A model generated the notes under the pieces. It searched no databases. It saw only the letters and a program-made list of their open reading frames with translations, and was not told where the DNA came from. DNA of 14,848 nucleotides from JBHIFB01 sp046760905 (GTDB lineage: Bacteria; Gemmatimonadota; CAZMKB01), in NCBI GenBank assembly GCA_046760905.1, contig JBHIFB010000075.1, positions 1 to 14,848 of the forward strand, written 5' to 3'. Below, piece by piece: positions 6,008 through 13,662 of the stretch. Numbering within the stretch: position 1 is the first letter of the stretch; the number at the start of each line of letters is the position of its first letter. The translations under genes and the position numbers were made by a program.

Positions 6008-8268
6008 TGGAAGTCTTTGCAGTTTTCCTGTACAGGACACGACACTTCTGGGTTTCCATCCTCATTATACTTACCGTCTTCTTCTCCTTTCACACCGAAG
6101 GGCTCAGACTAGATAACACACTGTCGAGCTGGTTTCCCGAAGACGACGAGAGCTATCGGCTTTATCAGGAATTCCAGGATGAATTCTCCGGAAACCGGAA
6201 CCTGCTCATCGCCATCGAGGCAGATAACGTATTCGACCCGTCGGTCCTTCGCTACATCGAGGACAAAACGGAGGCGATAGAGGAGGTCGACTATGTGAGA
6301 CGGGTTTACAGCCTTTCTACGGCAAGCCGCGTGTCGGGCAGTGAAGAGGGGATCGAGGTCAAGTCCCTGCTTCACGGCATGAACGACGGCATGCTCCCCG
6401 AAATCAAGGATTACGCCCTGCGAAACGAAATATTCCGTGACGACCTGGTCTCCTCTGATGCCACCCTTACGACTATGCTGATTACCTTCGACGAGGAGAA
6501 AGCCGACAGAGAGCGATCGAAACTACTGGGGCGTATACGTGACATCATGGAAGACGGTCTCATCGGGGGCATCAGGCTTTACTACAGCGGGAGTATGGAA
6601 ATCAGCAAGGAGTATGACCGGTTCACCATGCAGAACCAGCGCTCATTTACCCCTCCTCTGATAGCTCTGATAATCATCTCGATGCTGCTCTTATTCCGGT
6701 CTGTCATGAAGTTGTTGATAGTCATGTTCGTCGTAGGAGTAAGTGTCGCCTGGACGATTGGAATCTATTCCCTCATGGGCTACTCGTTCAACGTTATATC
6801 AGGCATGCTGATTCCCCTCATCGTAATCCTATCCATTTCGGACTCGATCCACATCCTTGAATACCATGACGAGGTGTCCCGGAAAACCGATGACAGAGAG
6901 GCCACATATGTAGACACACTGACTTACATCACGAATCCCTGCCTGGCAACGAGCCTGACCACGGCTTTCGGGCTGCTCTCTCTGACCTCAAGCAAGGTGC
7001 CGGCGGTAAGGAGCTTCGGTCTAGGTGCGGCGGTCGGGGTCATCTCGGCGTTTCTGGTTACGATCGTCCTCGTTCCATTCATCCTTTCTGTGATTCCCGC
7101 AAGGTACCGAGCGTTCAGGGATTCAGTCTGGATCTACTTTCTGCGAGGCCTTCACCGATACAATAAACGGTATGCCAAAGCATTAATAGCCATGATGATG
7201 GCCCTTTTCGTCATGGCTGTTTCAGGAATCACACGTCTTGAAGTCAACACCAACCAGATGGATTTCTTCCATGAGGACAGCCAGATCCGTCGTGCAGCGG
7301 AACTTCTGAATTCGCATCTCTCAGGAGTCTTCTCCGTCGAACTCTTTCTCCGAGGAGAGGAAGGCTCAATGACCGAGCCTGTGGTCCTTGAGGCGATGGA
7401 GCGTTTCCGGGAGAGGGTACTCTCCTATCCTCTCGTGAAAAAGGTATATTCGCTTGCAGACCAGGTGAAAATGATCAACCGGGAACTTGAAGGTGGAGAT
7501 CCCGCTGCGTATCGAATCCCCGGCAGCCGTGAACTCATCGCCCAGGAGCTCCTGCTACTCTCCCTCTCGCGGAAAGGCAGGGAGGATCTCCTCAATCTGG
7601 TCTCATCGGATTACTCCCGCGGCAGGATCTCTGTGAAAATGCAGTCAATGAGCTCAGACGAGCTCGTCGCAACCTGCCGATGGGTGGATGATGAAGCCAG
7701 AAAAATATTTGCTGGAACCGGAGTAACACCCGATCTGACCGGTTCTGGCCAGCTGTTCAGTCACCTTGACAAGTATCTGGTGGAGAGCCAGATCAGAAGT
7801 TTCTCGATAGCATTCACAACTGTAATCATCTTCATGTTCATCTTCTTTCGCTCCTGGAAGTATGGTTTGTTGAGCATCCTACCCAATCTTTTCCCCATCG
7901 TCCTTGTCCTTGGGATAATGGGAATGACAGGAATCACGCTCAACGTCGCCACCGTTACGGTTTCGAGCGTCGCACTCGGGATCGCTGCCGATGATACCAT
8001 CCACTTCATTTCGCGCTTCAAAAGGGAGCACCACGAGATGGAAGGTGATCTGATCCCCTCCCTCGAAAGCACCACCCTCAACGTGGGACGTGCCATCGTA
8101 TCGACCTCACTTATAAATATCGTGGGATTCAGCATACTGATCGTATCGGATTTTGTGCCCACCGTTTATTTCGGCTGCCTTGTCGCACTCACAATGAGTT
8201 TCGCGCTCGTCGGGGACCTCGTATTTCTGCCAACGAGCATCATAACATTCAGGGGTGGGAGGGGTTAA
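6007..8268 (+). CDS. RND-superfamily MMPL-type exporter
   Basis: 753 residues from GTG 6007 (AGAGGGG Shine-Dalgarno at 5993-5999). It has the duplicated RND layout. TM1 (about 14-30) is followed by a large periplasmic loop, then a five-helix block (about 215-361) with the proton-relay Asp279 in SISDSIHI. The second half has a helix near 390-408, another periplasmic loop, and a five-helix block (about 598-742) with Asp662-Asp663 in AADDTIHF. The two halves mirror each other and both keep the acidic TM4-like motif, so a functional proton-driven transporter is expected. It is shorter than tripartite drug pumps such as AcrB (about 1050 residues) and fits the MMPL/hopanoid- or lipid-exporter size class. 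Its neighbours, a LolA-like protein and a DUF1302-like barrel, suggest movement of a hydrophobic substrate to the outer membrane. The substrate is unknown. Confidence 0.9.
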   Translation: MEVFAVFLYRTRHFWVSILIILTVFFSFHTEGLRLDNTLSSWFPEDDESYRLYQEFQDEFSGNRNLLIAIEADNVFDPSVLRYIEDKTEAIEEVDYVRRVYSLSTASRVSGSEEGIEVKSLLHGMNDGMLPEIKDYALRNEIFRDDLVSSDATLTTMLITFDEEKADRERSKLLGRIRDIMEDGLIGGIRLYYSGSMEISKEYDRFTMQNQRSFTPPLIALIIISMLLLFRSVMKLLIVMFVVGVSVAWTIGIYSLMGYSFNVISGMLIPLIVILSISDSIHILEYHDEVSRKTDDREATYVDTLTYITNPCLATSLTTAFGLLSLTSSKVPAVRSFGLGAAVGVISAFLVTIVLVPFILSVIPARYRAFRDSVWIYFLRGLHRYNKRYAKALIAMMMALFVMAVSGITRLEVNTNQMDFFHEDSQIRRAAELLNSHLSGVFSVELFLRGEEGSMTEPVVLEAMERFRERVLSYPLVKKVYSLADQVKMINRELEGGDPAAYRIPGSRELIAQELLLLSLSRKGREDLLNLVSSDYSRGRISVKMQSMSSDELVATCRWVDDEARKIFAGTGVTPDLTGSGQLFSHLDKYLVESQIRSFSIAFTTVIIFMFIFFRSWKYGLLSILPNLFPIVLVLGIMGMTGITLNVATVTVSSVALGIAADDTIHFISRFKREHHEMEGDLIPSLESTTLNVGRAIVSTSLINIVGFSILIVSDFVPTVYFGCLVALTMSFALVGDLVFLPTSIITFRGGRG
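8258..8262 (+). promoter_or_regulatory. Shine-Dalgarno deciding the barrel-protein start
   Basis: GGAGG inside the last codons of the exporter gene, seven bases before ATG 8270. It favours 8270 over the GTG at 8255, which lies upstream of it. Confidence 0.55.
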
Positions 8269-8269
8269 G

Positions 8270-9565
8270 ATGCCCTCAGGAAGCATCTGCTGGACAAATC
8301 CGGGCCGGGCATATTCGATGGGGAAGATCCTCCTCGTCATCCTCGTTCTCACAATCCAACCGCTTAAGACCTTCGCTCTCGCCCGCCTCTCGCTCTCCGG
8401 TGAGGGGCATACCATCGCCACCTATTTTCCGGAAGGCGGCCTGTTCGAGGATCGGGGCCGCATGTACCTGAAAACGACCTTCTCCCCAACCGGTTGGCTC
8501 TTTTTCATGGTCTCCGGATACGGCGAGTTCCTGTCTCGGAGCCAAGTCGAAGATGGATCAGCGGCGAATTTCAGGTTGCACGAGACCTACATGGAGCTGC
8601 GGGGCAGCTTCGTCGAGCTGAGGGCCGGTTACAGCAACGTTGTGTGGGGGGTGCTAGATGAGATCCAGCCAAGCGATGTGATCAACCCCCTCGATGTGTC
8701 ATGGTTTTTCTTCGAGGGACGAAGCAAGGCAAGGCTCCCGATACCCCTCCTGGCTGGCCGGTTCTATCTGCCAGAAGACATCAGAGTCGAACTCATCATG
8801 GTTCCTTTCTTCGAAAGGGGGCTCTTCGATCAGCTCGGGCAGGACACCTCCCCCTTCAACGTTGAGGCGACACAGATCCCACCCGGCCTGCCGAGGAGGG
8901 AAAAGCTCCCGGAGGTGACGCTTCGGGAGATTGAGTACGGGGGGCGCATCTCCTGGACACTCAGGCGAATCGACTTCGACTTCTTCGCATTCCGCGGGAG
9001 AGAGGACTTTCCCGTTTATATAATACCTGCTCTTTCGCACCTAACGTATCCGCTCGAGCTTGTGGTCGTCGAGACCTTCCCGAGATTTACTCTGCTCGGG
9101 GCTGACCTTGAGACGGTCATCGGGAACTGGGGGCTTCGCCTGGAAGGCGCTTATTTCCCGAGTGATACGTTCCAGCACCCCGTGGGTTACGAAGCGGTGG
9201 AGGGAAACAGTTTTCAGGTCGGAATCGGTGCTGACCGAACGTTTTATGATGACTATGTACTGAACGGAGACTTGGTATACCAGCGCCGCCGGGCAGATGG
9301 TGATTTCATGGAAAGCCCCGAGGAATTGAATCTCGTGGCGGGCCTCGAGCGTTCGTTTCGCTACGACCTCGACAAGATAAGGTTCTTCGCGGTTTACAAT
9401 CCTCTTGACCAAACGGTCTTTCTGAGGGGAGGTGGAAGGCACAATCTGTTTTACAACTTCTGGATCGAGCTCTCGGCAGGGGTCTTTCTGGGTTCAGGCA
9501 ACGACCTGATAGGCCGGTTCGAAGCCGCCGATTTCATCTTCCTCAGGGGGAAGTATTATTTCTGA
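8270..9565 (+). CDS. DUF1302-like outer-membrane beta-barrel protein
   Basis: 431 residues from the ATG at 8270, one base after the exporter stop codon. A hydrophobic export signal spans about residues 17-36, preceded by a rather long polar n-region. An internal ATG at 8318 would give a more standard signal peptide but lacks a Shine-Dalgarno. The mature part alternates polar and aromatic residues as in transmembrane beta-strands and ends in GKYYF, the terminal aromatic recognised by the BAM machinery. LHETYMEL (103-110), WGVLDE (126-131) and DVINPLD (136-142) closely follow the DUF1302-type pattern (LHEAY, VWG, DVINPLD). As third gene of the operon it is the natural outer-membrane acceptor or channel for the MMPL exporter. 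The family level is fairly sure. The substrate is not known. Confidence 0.8.
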   Translation: MPSGSICWTNPGRAYSMGKILLVILVLTIQPLKTFALARLSLSGEGHTIATYFPEGGLFEDRGRMYLKTTFSPTGWLFFMVSGYGEFLSRSQVEDGSAANFRLHETYMELRGSFVELRAGYSNVVWGVLDEIQPSDVINPLDVSWFFFEGRSKARLPIPLLAGRFYLPEDIRVELIMVPFFERGLFDQLGQDTSPFNVEATQIPPGLPRREKLPEVTLREIEYGGRISWTLRRIDFDFFAFRGREDFPVYIIPALSHLTYPLELVVVETFPRFTLLGADLETVIGNWGLRLEGAYFPSDTFQHPVGYEAVEGNSFQVGIGADRTFYDDYVLNGDLVYQRRRADGDFMESPEELNLVAGLERSFRYDLDKIRFFAVYNPLDQTVFLRGGGRHNLFYNFWIELSAGVFLGSGNDLIGRFEAADFIFLRGKYYF

Positions 9566-9571
9566 GAGGCC

Positions 9572-9591
9572 GGTGGCTTTGTAGCCGCACC
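9572..9591 (+). terminator. Weak hairpin after the transport operon
   Basis: GGCT (9575-9578) and AGCC (9583-9586) pair around a TTGT loop and can be extended by GGT/ACC with a small bulge. It lies seven bases after the stop codon at 9565. No T-run follows, so it could be a poor intrinsic terminator or only an mRNA 3'-end stabiliser. Confidence 0.3.
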
Positions 9592-9628
9592 TTGCATTCC
9601 ATACAGCGCCAGCATTCACGGCATGATT

Positions 9629-9687
9629 TGTTGACACACACCTAATAAGCGGATATTATCCGGATGCCAGGAAAAATTGTGTCAACA
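9629..9687. promoter_or_regulatory. Perfect 10-bp inverted repeat framing the TerC-family promoter
   Basis: TGTTGACACA (9629-9638) and its exact reverse complement TGTGTCAACA (9678-9687) are 49 bp apart, start to start. The left arm contains the -35 box. The right arm lies just downstream of the expected transcription start. This is the geometry of a paired operator. The cognate regulator is not in the window and cannot be named. Confidence 0.5.
9631..9659 (+). promoter_or_regulatory. Strong sigma-70 promoter of the TerC-family gene
   Basis: TTGACA (9631-9636, perfect), a 17-bp spacer and TATTAT (9654-9659, 5 of 6). The transcription start would fall near 9666, giving a leader of about 57 nt. 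Confidence 0.75.
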
Positions 9688-9722
9688 CAGGTTAAAAAGT
9701 CTTCATAGAGGGAGAGGAGCCG

Positions 9723-10472
9723 ATGGATTGGATAGCACAACCCCAGGCATGGATCGCGCTGGCAACTTTGACTGCACTGGAGATCATACTCGGCATCGAC
9801 AATATCATTTTCATATCAGTAATGTCGGGTAGACTTCCTAGAGGGCGCCGAGGCCGCGCGAGAACCGTTGGACTGGCGCTTGCCATGATCACTCGAATAG
9901 CTTTACTCGCTTCCCTGGCATGGCTCTCGGGACTCACGACTGCGCTTTTCACCGCCCTGGGGCATGCGGTCACGGCCAGGGACCTGATCCTTTTTACCGG
10001 TGGGCTCTTTCTGCTCGGGAAGGCCACTTTCGAGATCCATCATAACCTGGAGGGTGTCGAGGAAAGGCAAAAACGGCTGCCTTCAGCGACGTTTTTCTCG
10101 GTGATCATCCAGATCATGCTGCTCGATATAGTCTTCTCTCTGGACTCGGTAATAACCGCTATCGGCATGGCCGAGCATCTGGCGGTGATGATCATCGCCA
10201 TCATAATCGCCGTCTGTGTGATGATGGTGGCTGCAGGTCCTATCTCAAATTTCGTAGATGCGCATCCAACGGTGAAGATGCTCGCCCTGAGTTTCCTCCT
10301 GCTTGTTGGTATGTCGCTGGTGGCTGAGGGATTCGGTCAGCACATTCCAAAGGGATATATGTACTTCGCCATGAGCTTCTCGGTATTCGTCGAGATGTTA
10401 AACCTTCGCATACGGAGAAGGGTTGCTCCGGAGCCTGTGCGCTTGAGGCGACACATGACCCCGGAGGATTGA
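9723..10472 (+). CDS. TerC/YgdQ-family integral membrane protein, probable metal (Mn2+) exporter
   Basis: 249 residues, the normal length for the short TerC family (YgdQ, YkoY-like). The ATG at 9723 follows a purine-rich GGGAGAGGAG. About seven hydrophobic helices are visible. The two family signature motifs with intramembrane acidic residues are intact: LEIILGIDNIIF (19-30, Glu20 and Asp26) and LLDIVFSLDSVITAIGMA (133-150, Asp135 and Asp141). TerC-family proteins such as Alx, YkoY and MeeF export manganese, some of them in metalation of secreted enzymes. By family, this one is likely a divalent-metal exporter. The tail after residue 230 is Arg-rich and cytosolic. It is a single-gene unit with its own strong promoter and an inverted-repeat operator candidate. 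The downstream gene encodes a secreted metallopeptidase, but a functional link is only conjecture. Confidence 0.88.
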   Translation: MDWIAQPQAWIALATLTALEIILGIDNIIFISVMSGRLPRGRRGRARTVGLALAMITRIALLASLAWLSGLTTALFTALGHAVTARDLILFTGGLFLLGKATFEIHHNLEGVEERQKRLPSATFFSVIIQIMLLDIVFSLDSVITAIGMAEHLAVMIIAIIIAVCVMMVAAGPISNFVDAHPTVKMLALSFLLLVGMSLVAEGFGQHIPKGYMYFAMSFSVFVEMLNLRIRRRVAPEPVRLRRHMTPED

Positions 10473-10483
10473 TTTTCTGTATT

Positions 10484-10512
10484 TTGACACACCATTGTTT
10501 TTATGATATAAT
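10484..10512 (+). promoter_or_regulatory. Fully consensus extended -10 promoter of the M28/FG-GAP protein gene
   Basis: TTGACA (10484-10489), a 17-bp spacer and TATAAT (10507-10512) are perfect matches to the sigma-70 consensus, with the extended -10 TG at 10504-10505. The first nine bases, TTGACACAC, are identical to those at the TerC promoter (9631-9639). Confidence 0.85.
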
Positions 10513-10515
10513 TTC

Positions 10516-10544
10516 GATACTGTCTTTGAAGCGAGAACAGTATC
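10516..10544 (+). promoter_or_regulatory. 8-bp inverted repeat between promoter and Shine-Dalgarno
   Basis: GATACTGT (10516-10523) and ACAGTATC (10537-10544) are perfect arms around a 13-nt loop. The left arm covers the expected transcription start (about 10519), and the right arm ends one base before the GGAGG ribosome site. It could be a DNA operator, or a 5'-terminal mRNA stem-loop if transcription starts early. Confidence 0.45.
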
Positions 10545-10545
10545 C

Positions 10546-10550
10546 GGAGG
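10546..10550 (+). promoter_or_regulatory. Shine-Dalgarno deciding the M28/FG-GAP start
   Basis: GGAGG five bases before ATG 10556. A longer reading from TTG 10469 would run through the promoter and has no signal peptide at its N terminus, so 10556 is the true start. Confidence 0.8.
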
Positions 10551-10555
10551 CACCG

Positions 10556-13500
10556 ATGAAAAAGACGAATGCGTTTCTATACTCACTGCTTCTTCTCCTC
10601 TTCCTAGGCCCATCATTTCTCATCCCGGCCGGTGATTCGAGTGAAATCCCAGATGCCAAATGGCTCGTAGCGATCGAAGCAAAAGAAGGGATCGGTACCG
10701 ATATTCTGATATCGTCAGGAATAAATGTAGTGAAGAGTATGGGAATAACTTATTTCGCCGTAGCAGGTGAAGCTGATTTAAGGCGGCTAACGGAAATGGG
10801 TCTTAACTTTAAGCTGCTCGATGAGAATCCTTACATGAAAGAATACTATGTGGTCCTCTTGAGGCCCGGTGCAGATGGATCAATGCTCAGGCCATACTCG
10901 AGGGTACTGACTGTTCAGGGCAGGTACGCGCTCGTCGAATCGAGCAGGGAAGAAATCCTGGAGGCACTCGGCCTCGGCGTCGAGATCGAGAAGCTGCAGC
11001 TTGAGACACTCAGGCCGCAGATGGACTGGCCAAGAAAGCCTCCGCTGCTCGAATGGAACGGCCTCATCCAGTCAATGGTCGATTCAATCTCACAGAGCTC
11101 AATGGAGGGCTATGTGGATGACCTGGTCGCTTTCGGCACGAGGCGCTCTGACACACCAGGGGGAGTCGCCGCGCAGGATTACATCTTCGACTATTTCCAG
11201 TCGCTAGGTATCGACAGCGTGTACCTCCACGACTTCGACAGCAATGCGGACAACGTGATAGCAGTCATACCCGGACTGCTGAACCCCAACCAGATTTATG
11301 TGATCGGTGCACATTACGATTCCTATTCCTTCTACCCCGGCGATGCTCCAGGTGCGGATGACAATGCATCCGGCACTGCCGGTGTCATGGAAGTGGCACG
11401 GATCATGAGCCGCTTCTTCTACAAGAAGACGATCATATTCGCGACCTGGGCCTCCGAGGAGTTCGGCCTGATCGGGAGTTCTTACTGGGCCTCAGAGGCC
11501 GCAGCGAATGGCGACAGCATCCTCGGCTACCTGAATCTCGACATGGAAGGCTACGTCGAGTCCGGCGATATTATAGACCTGGACGTGATAAGCAACGAAC
11601 CTTCGACTCCGCTGAGGGATCTCGCCTTCGAAGTCGCAGCCGACTATGTCCCTACACTGCCCCTCGTCGACGGATACCTGTTCGGTGGATCCAGCGATCA
11701 CGCATCGTTCTGGAACGCCGGCTACAAGGCGATCTTCTTCTTCGAGGATTCTGATGACTACAGTCCCTACATCCACACCGAGGACGACATAGTAGGGCTC
11801 TCCCTCAACAACTTCCCCTTCATGACCGACATCATCCGTGTCTCTGTGGCGCTGATGGCGACCATGGCGGAACCGTTCAATGTGGCAATCTTCCACACGC
11901 CCCTTCCAAACACAGAGGACACCGTCGAGCCTTACGAGGTGACAGCCCGCATAATCGGCGCCACGCCGCTCATCGAGGATTCGATTTTCGTTCACTATTC
12001 GACCGGTGGAGAATTCACAGATATACCGATGGAGGCTTCCGGGCCAAACGAGTATACAGCCTTCATTCCGCCGCAGCCTAACGGTACGCTTGTGAGCTAC
12101 TATATCTCGGCAGTTGACTCCGCAGGCAACCTCGGTACAGATCCCTGGGGAGCACCTGATGCAGTCTACAGATTTCTCGTCCAGGCCGTGGATTTCGAGG
12201 ACATCTCATCCTCCTCCGGCACGGACGACACCGGCTTCGGCGAAGGGGTGGCGTGGGGAGATTATGACAACGATGACCTTTCGGATCTCTTCGTCACAAA
12301 CTACGGCGGCGAAAACCGGCTCTATCATAATGAAGGCGGCGGCGTTTTCACCGAGGTCGGGGCCTCTGCAGGTGTGAATGATTCGAGGACATGCTTCGGC
12401 GCATCCTGGGGAGATTACGACAACGACGGATTCCTGGACCTTTACGTGGGTGTTAGGTACGATTACAACATCCTCTACCGAAACGAAGGGGACGGCACCT
12501 TCTCCGATGTCACCTTCGAAACCGGCGCCGGAGGCCATGAGGCTGGATACACACAGGGAGTCGCATGGTGTGATTATGATAACGATGGCAACCTCGATCT
12601 CTACGTCGTCAACCGGTTTTTGGAAAACAATCTTTACAGGAACCAGGGTGACGGTACCTTCACAGATGTCGCGGAATCCACAGGCGTAGCCGCGGGCGGT
12701 ACGTGCGTCTCCGCACTATGGGCCGACTACGATCGTGACGGATTCACAGATCTTCTGGTTACTAGGACCGGCTCGTCGCGATGCCTCCTTTTCCACAATC
12801 AGGGGGATGGGAGTTTCGCGGAAGTGGGAGAGGCCTCGGGCGTCACTGATGAAGCGGACTGGAACGGCGCAGACTGGGGAGATTATGACAACGACGGAGA
12901 TATGGACCTGTATGTCACTTGTTCATCATGCCGGGATGCGCTCTATCGGAATGAAGAAGATGGGAGCTTTACAAACGTCTCAGAAGAGGCGGGGATAACG
13001 ATTCGAGCCAGCACGGAAAGCCCTGATTTTGCGGACTTCGACAACGACGGATACCTTGATATCCACGTCTCGTCGGGAACGAGGAATCTCCTCTACCTGA
13101 ATATGGGGGATGGCACCTTCATCGAGGTGAGTGACATCGCAGAGCTCGGGGATGTGAGCCCGGCAGAGGGTTCGGCCGCTTCTGATGTGGACGTTGACGG
13201 GCTTATGGACGTATATACGGCGAACACCCAGTTCATCCCCAATGTCCTTTTCAGGAATATGAATTCGGGAAACAACCACATAACAATCAGACTGAAAGGC
13301 ACCTCAAGTAACAGGGCGTCAATAGGTGCAGAGGCCGTACTCTTTGCAGGGAACCTTTCACTGCTTAGGCAGGTGCAGGCAAGCAGCGGACTCTTCTCCC
13401 AGGAAAGCCTTCCGGTCGAATTCGGCCTGGGGAGTGAGACTGTTGCCGACAGCATCGTTATCGTGTGGCCGAGCGGCAAGAGTAGAAGGCTTGTGAATGT

Positions 13501-13576
13501 GGCAGCGAATCAGTTTCTGAACGTGTCAGAACCTGGTCGTCATCCCACCTTCAAGGAAGCCGTCTCCGGATGGTAA
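10556..13576 (+). CDS. Secreted M28-family metallopeptidase with seven FG-GAP repeats and ASPIC/UnbV domain
   Basis: 1006 residues. The signal peptide MKKTNAFLYS plus a Leu-rich core is cleaved near residue 26. Residues 35-160 are a peptidase-associated N-terminal region. The M28 di-zinc aminopeptidase domain spans about 175-440 with every ligand present: His253 in HYDS, bridging Asp269 in DDNASG, catalytic Glu301 and zinc ligand Glu302 in SEEFG, Asp329 in LNLDM, and His407 in IHTEDD. Residues 442-542 resemble the Ig-like domain seen after secreted peptidases. Seven FG-GAP/VCBS calcium-binding repeats follow (DYDNDG-type cores at about 569, 620, 673, 724, 777, 827 and 878), probably a partial beta-propeller. 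Residues 907-990 match ASPIC/UnbV (SSNRASIGAEA, VIVWPSGKSR). The protein is likely extracellular or surface-bound, degrades peptides, and depends on Ca2+ for its propeller. No sorting-domain tail is obvious. The TerC-family gene lies just upstream. Confidence 0.92.
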   Translation: MKKTNAFLYSLLLLLFLGPSFLIPAGDSSEIPDAKWLVAIEAKEGIGTDILISSGINVVKSMGITYFAVAGEADLRRLTEMGLNFKLLDENPYMKEYYVVLLRPGADGSMLRPYSRVLTVQGRYALVESSREEILEALGLGVEIEKLQLETLRPQMDWPRKPPLLEWNGLIQSMVDSISQSSMEGYVDDLVAFGTRRSDTPGGVAAQDYIFDYFQSLGIDSVYLHDFDSNADNVIAVIPGLLNPNQIYVIGAHYDSYSFYPGDAPGADDNASGTAGVMEVARIMSRFFYKKTIIFATWASEEFGLIGSSYWASEAAANGDSILGYLNLDMEGYVESGDIIDLDVISNEPSTPLRDLAFEVAADYVPTLPLVDGYLFGGSSDHASFWNAGYKAIFFFEDSDDYSPYIHTEDDIVGLSLNNFPFMTDIIRVSVALMATMAEPFNVAIFHTPLPNTEDTVEPYEVTARIIGATPLIEDSIFVHYSTGGEFTDIPMEASGPNEYTAFIPPQPNGTLVSYYISAVDSAGNLGTDPWGAPDAVYRFLVQAVDFEDISSSSGTDDTGFGEGVAWGDYDNDDLSDLFVTNYGGENRLYHNEGGGVFTEVGASAGVNDSRTCFGASWGDYDNDGFLDLYVGVRYDYNILYRNEGDGTFSDVTFETGAGGHEAGYTQGVAWCDYDNDGNLDLYVVNRFLENNLYRNQGDGTFTDVAESTGVAAGGTCVSALWADYDRDGFTDLLVTRTGSSRCLLFHNQGDGSFAEVGEASGVTDEADWNGADWGDYDNDGDMDLYVTCSSCRDALYRNEEDGSFTNVSEEAGITIRASTESPDFADFDNDGYLDIHVSSGTRNLLYLNMGDGTFIEVSDIAELGDVSPAEGSAASDVDVDGLMDVYTANTQFIPNVLFRNMNSGNNHITIRLKGTSSNRASIGAEAVLFAGNLSLLRQVQASSGLFSQESLPVEFGLGSETVADSIVIVWPSGKSRRLVNVAANQFLNVSEPGRHPTFKEAVSGW
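12239..13264 (+). repeat. DNA-level trace of seven FG-GAP repeats
   Basis: The protein repeat period is 50-53 residues. A 20-bp block starting TGGGGAGATTATGA is identical at 12254-12273 and 12875-12894, and has one difference at 12407-12426. This indicates duplication from a common unit with partial sequence homogenisation. The fourth (DYDRDG) and seventh (DVDVDG) cores are the most divergent. Confidence 0.8.
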
Positions 13577-13619
13577 CATATGCTCCTTTAGCCAATTCAC
13601 GTGGAAAAGGCCAATTCTC

Positions 13620-13637
13620 TAGCGCGGGAAATCGCTA
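13620..13637. other. Small stem-loop between convergent genes
   Basis: TAGCG (13620-13624) and CGCTA (13633-13637) pair around an 8-nt loop in the 86-bp gap between the convergent genes. There is no T-run on either strand, so a terminator role is uncertain. An 8-bp direct repeat GCCAATTC (13591-13598 and 13610-13617, approximate) also lies here. Confidence 0.2.
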
Positions 13638-13662
13638 TAGGCCAGTGAAGGTGAGATGAGGA

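Noticed and set aside
8255..8269. GTG start for the barrel protein
   Set aside because: The GGAGG site lies downstream of it and is correctly spaced for ATG 8270.
9660..9722. yybP-ykoY manganese riboswitch before the TerC-family gene
   Set aside because: The leader from the strong promoter is only about 57 nt, too short for that riboswitch, and its conserved loops are not visible.
10469..10555. N-terminal extension of the M28/FG-GAP protein from TTG 10469
   Set aside because: It would translate through a perfect consensus promoter and bury the signal peptide. ATG 10556 has GGAGG five bases upstream.
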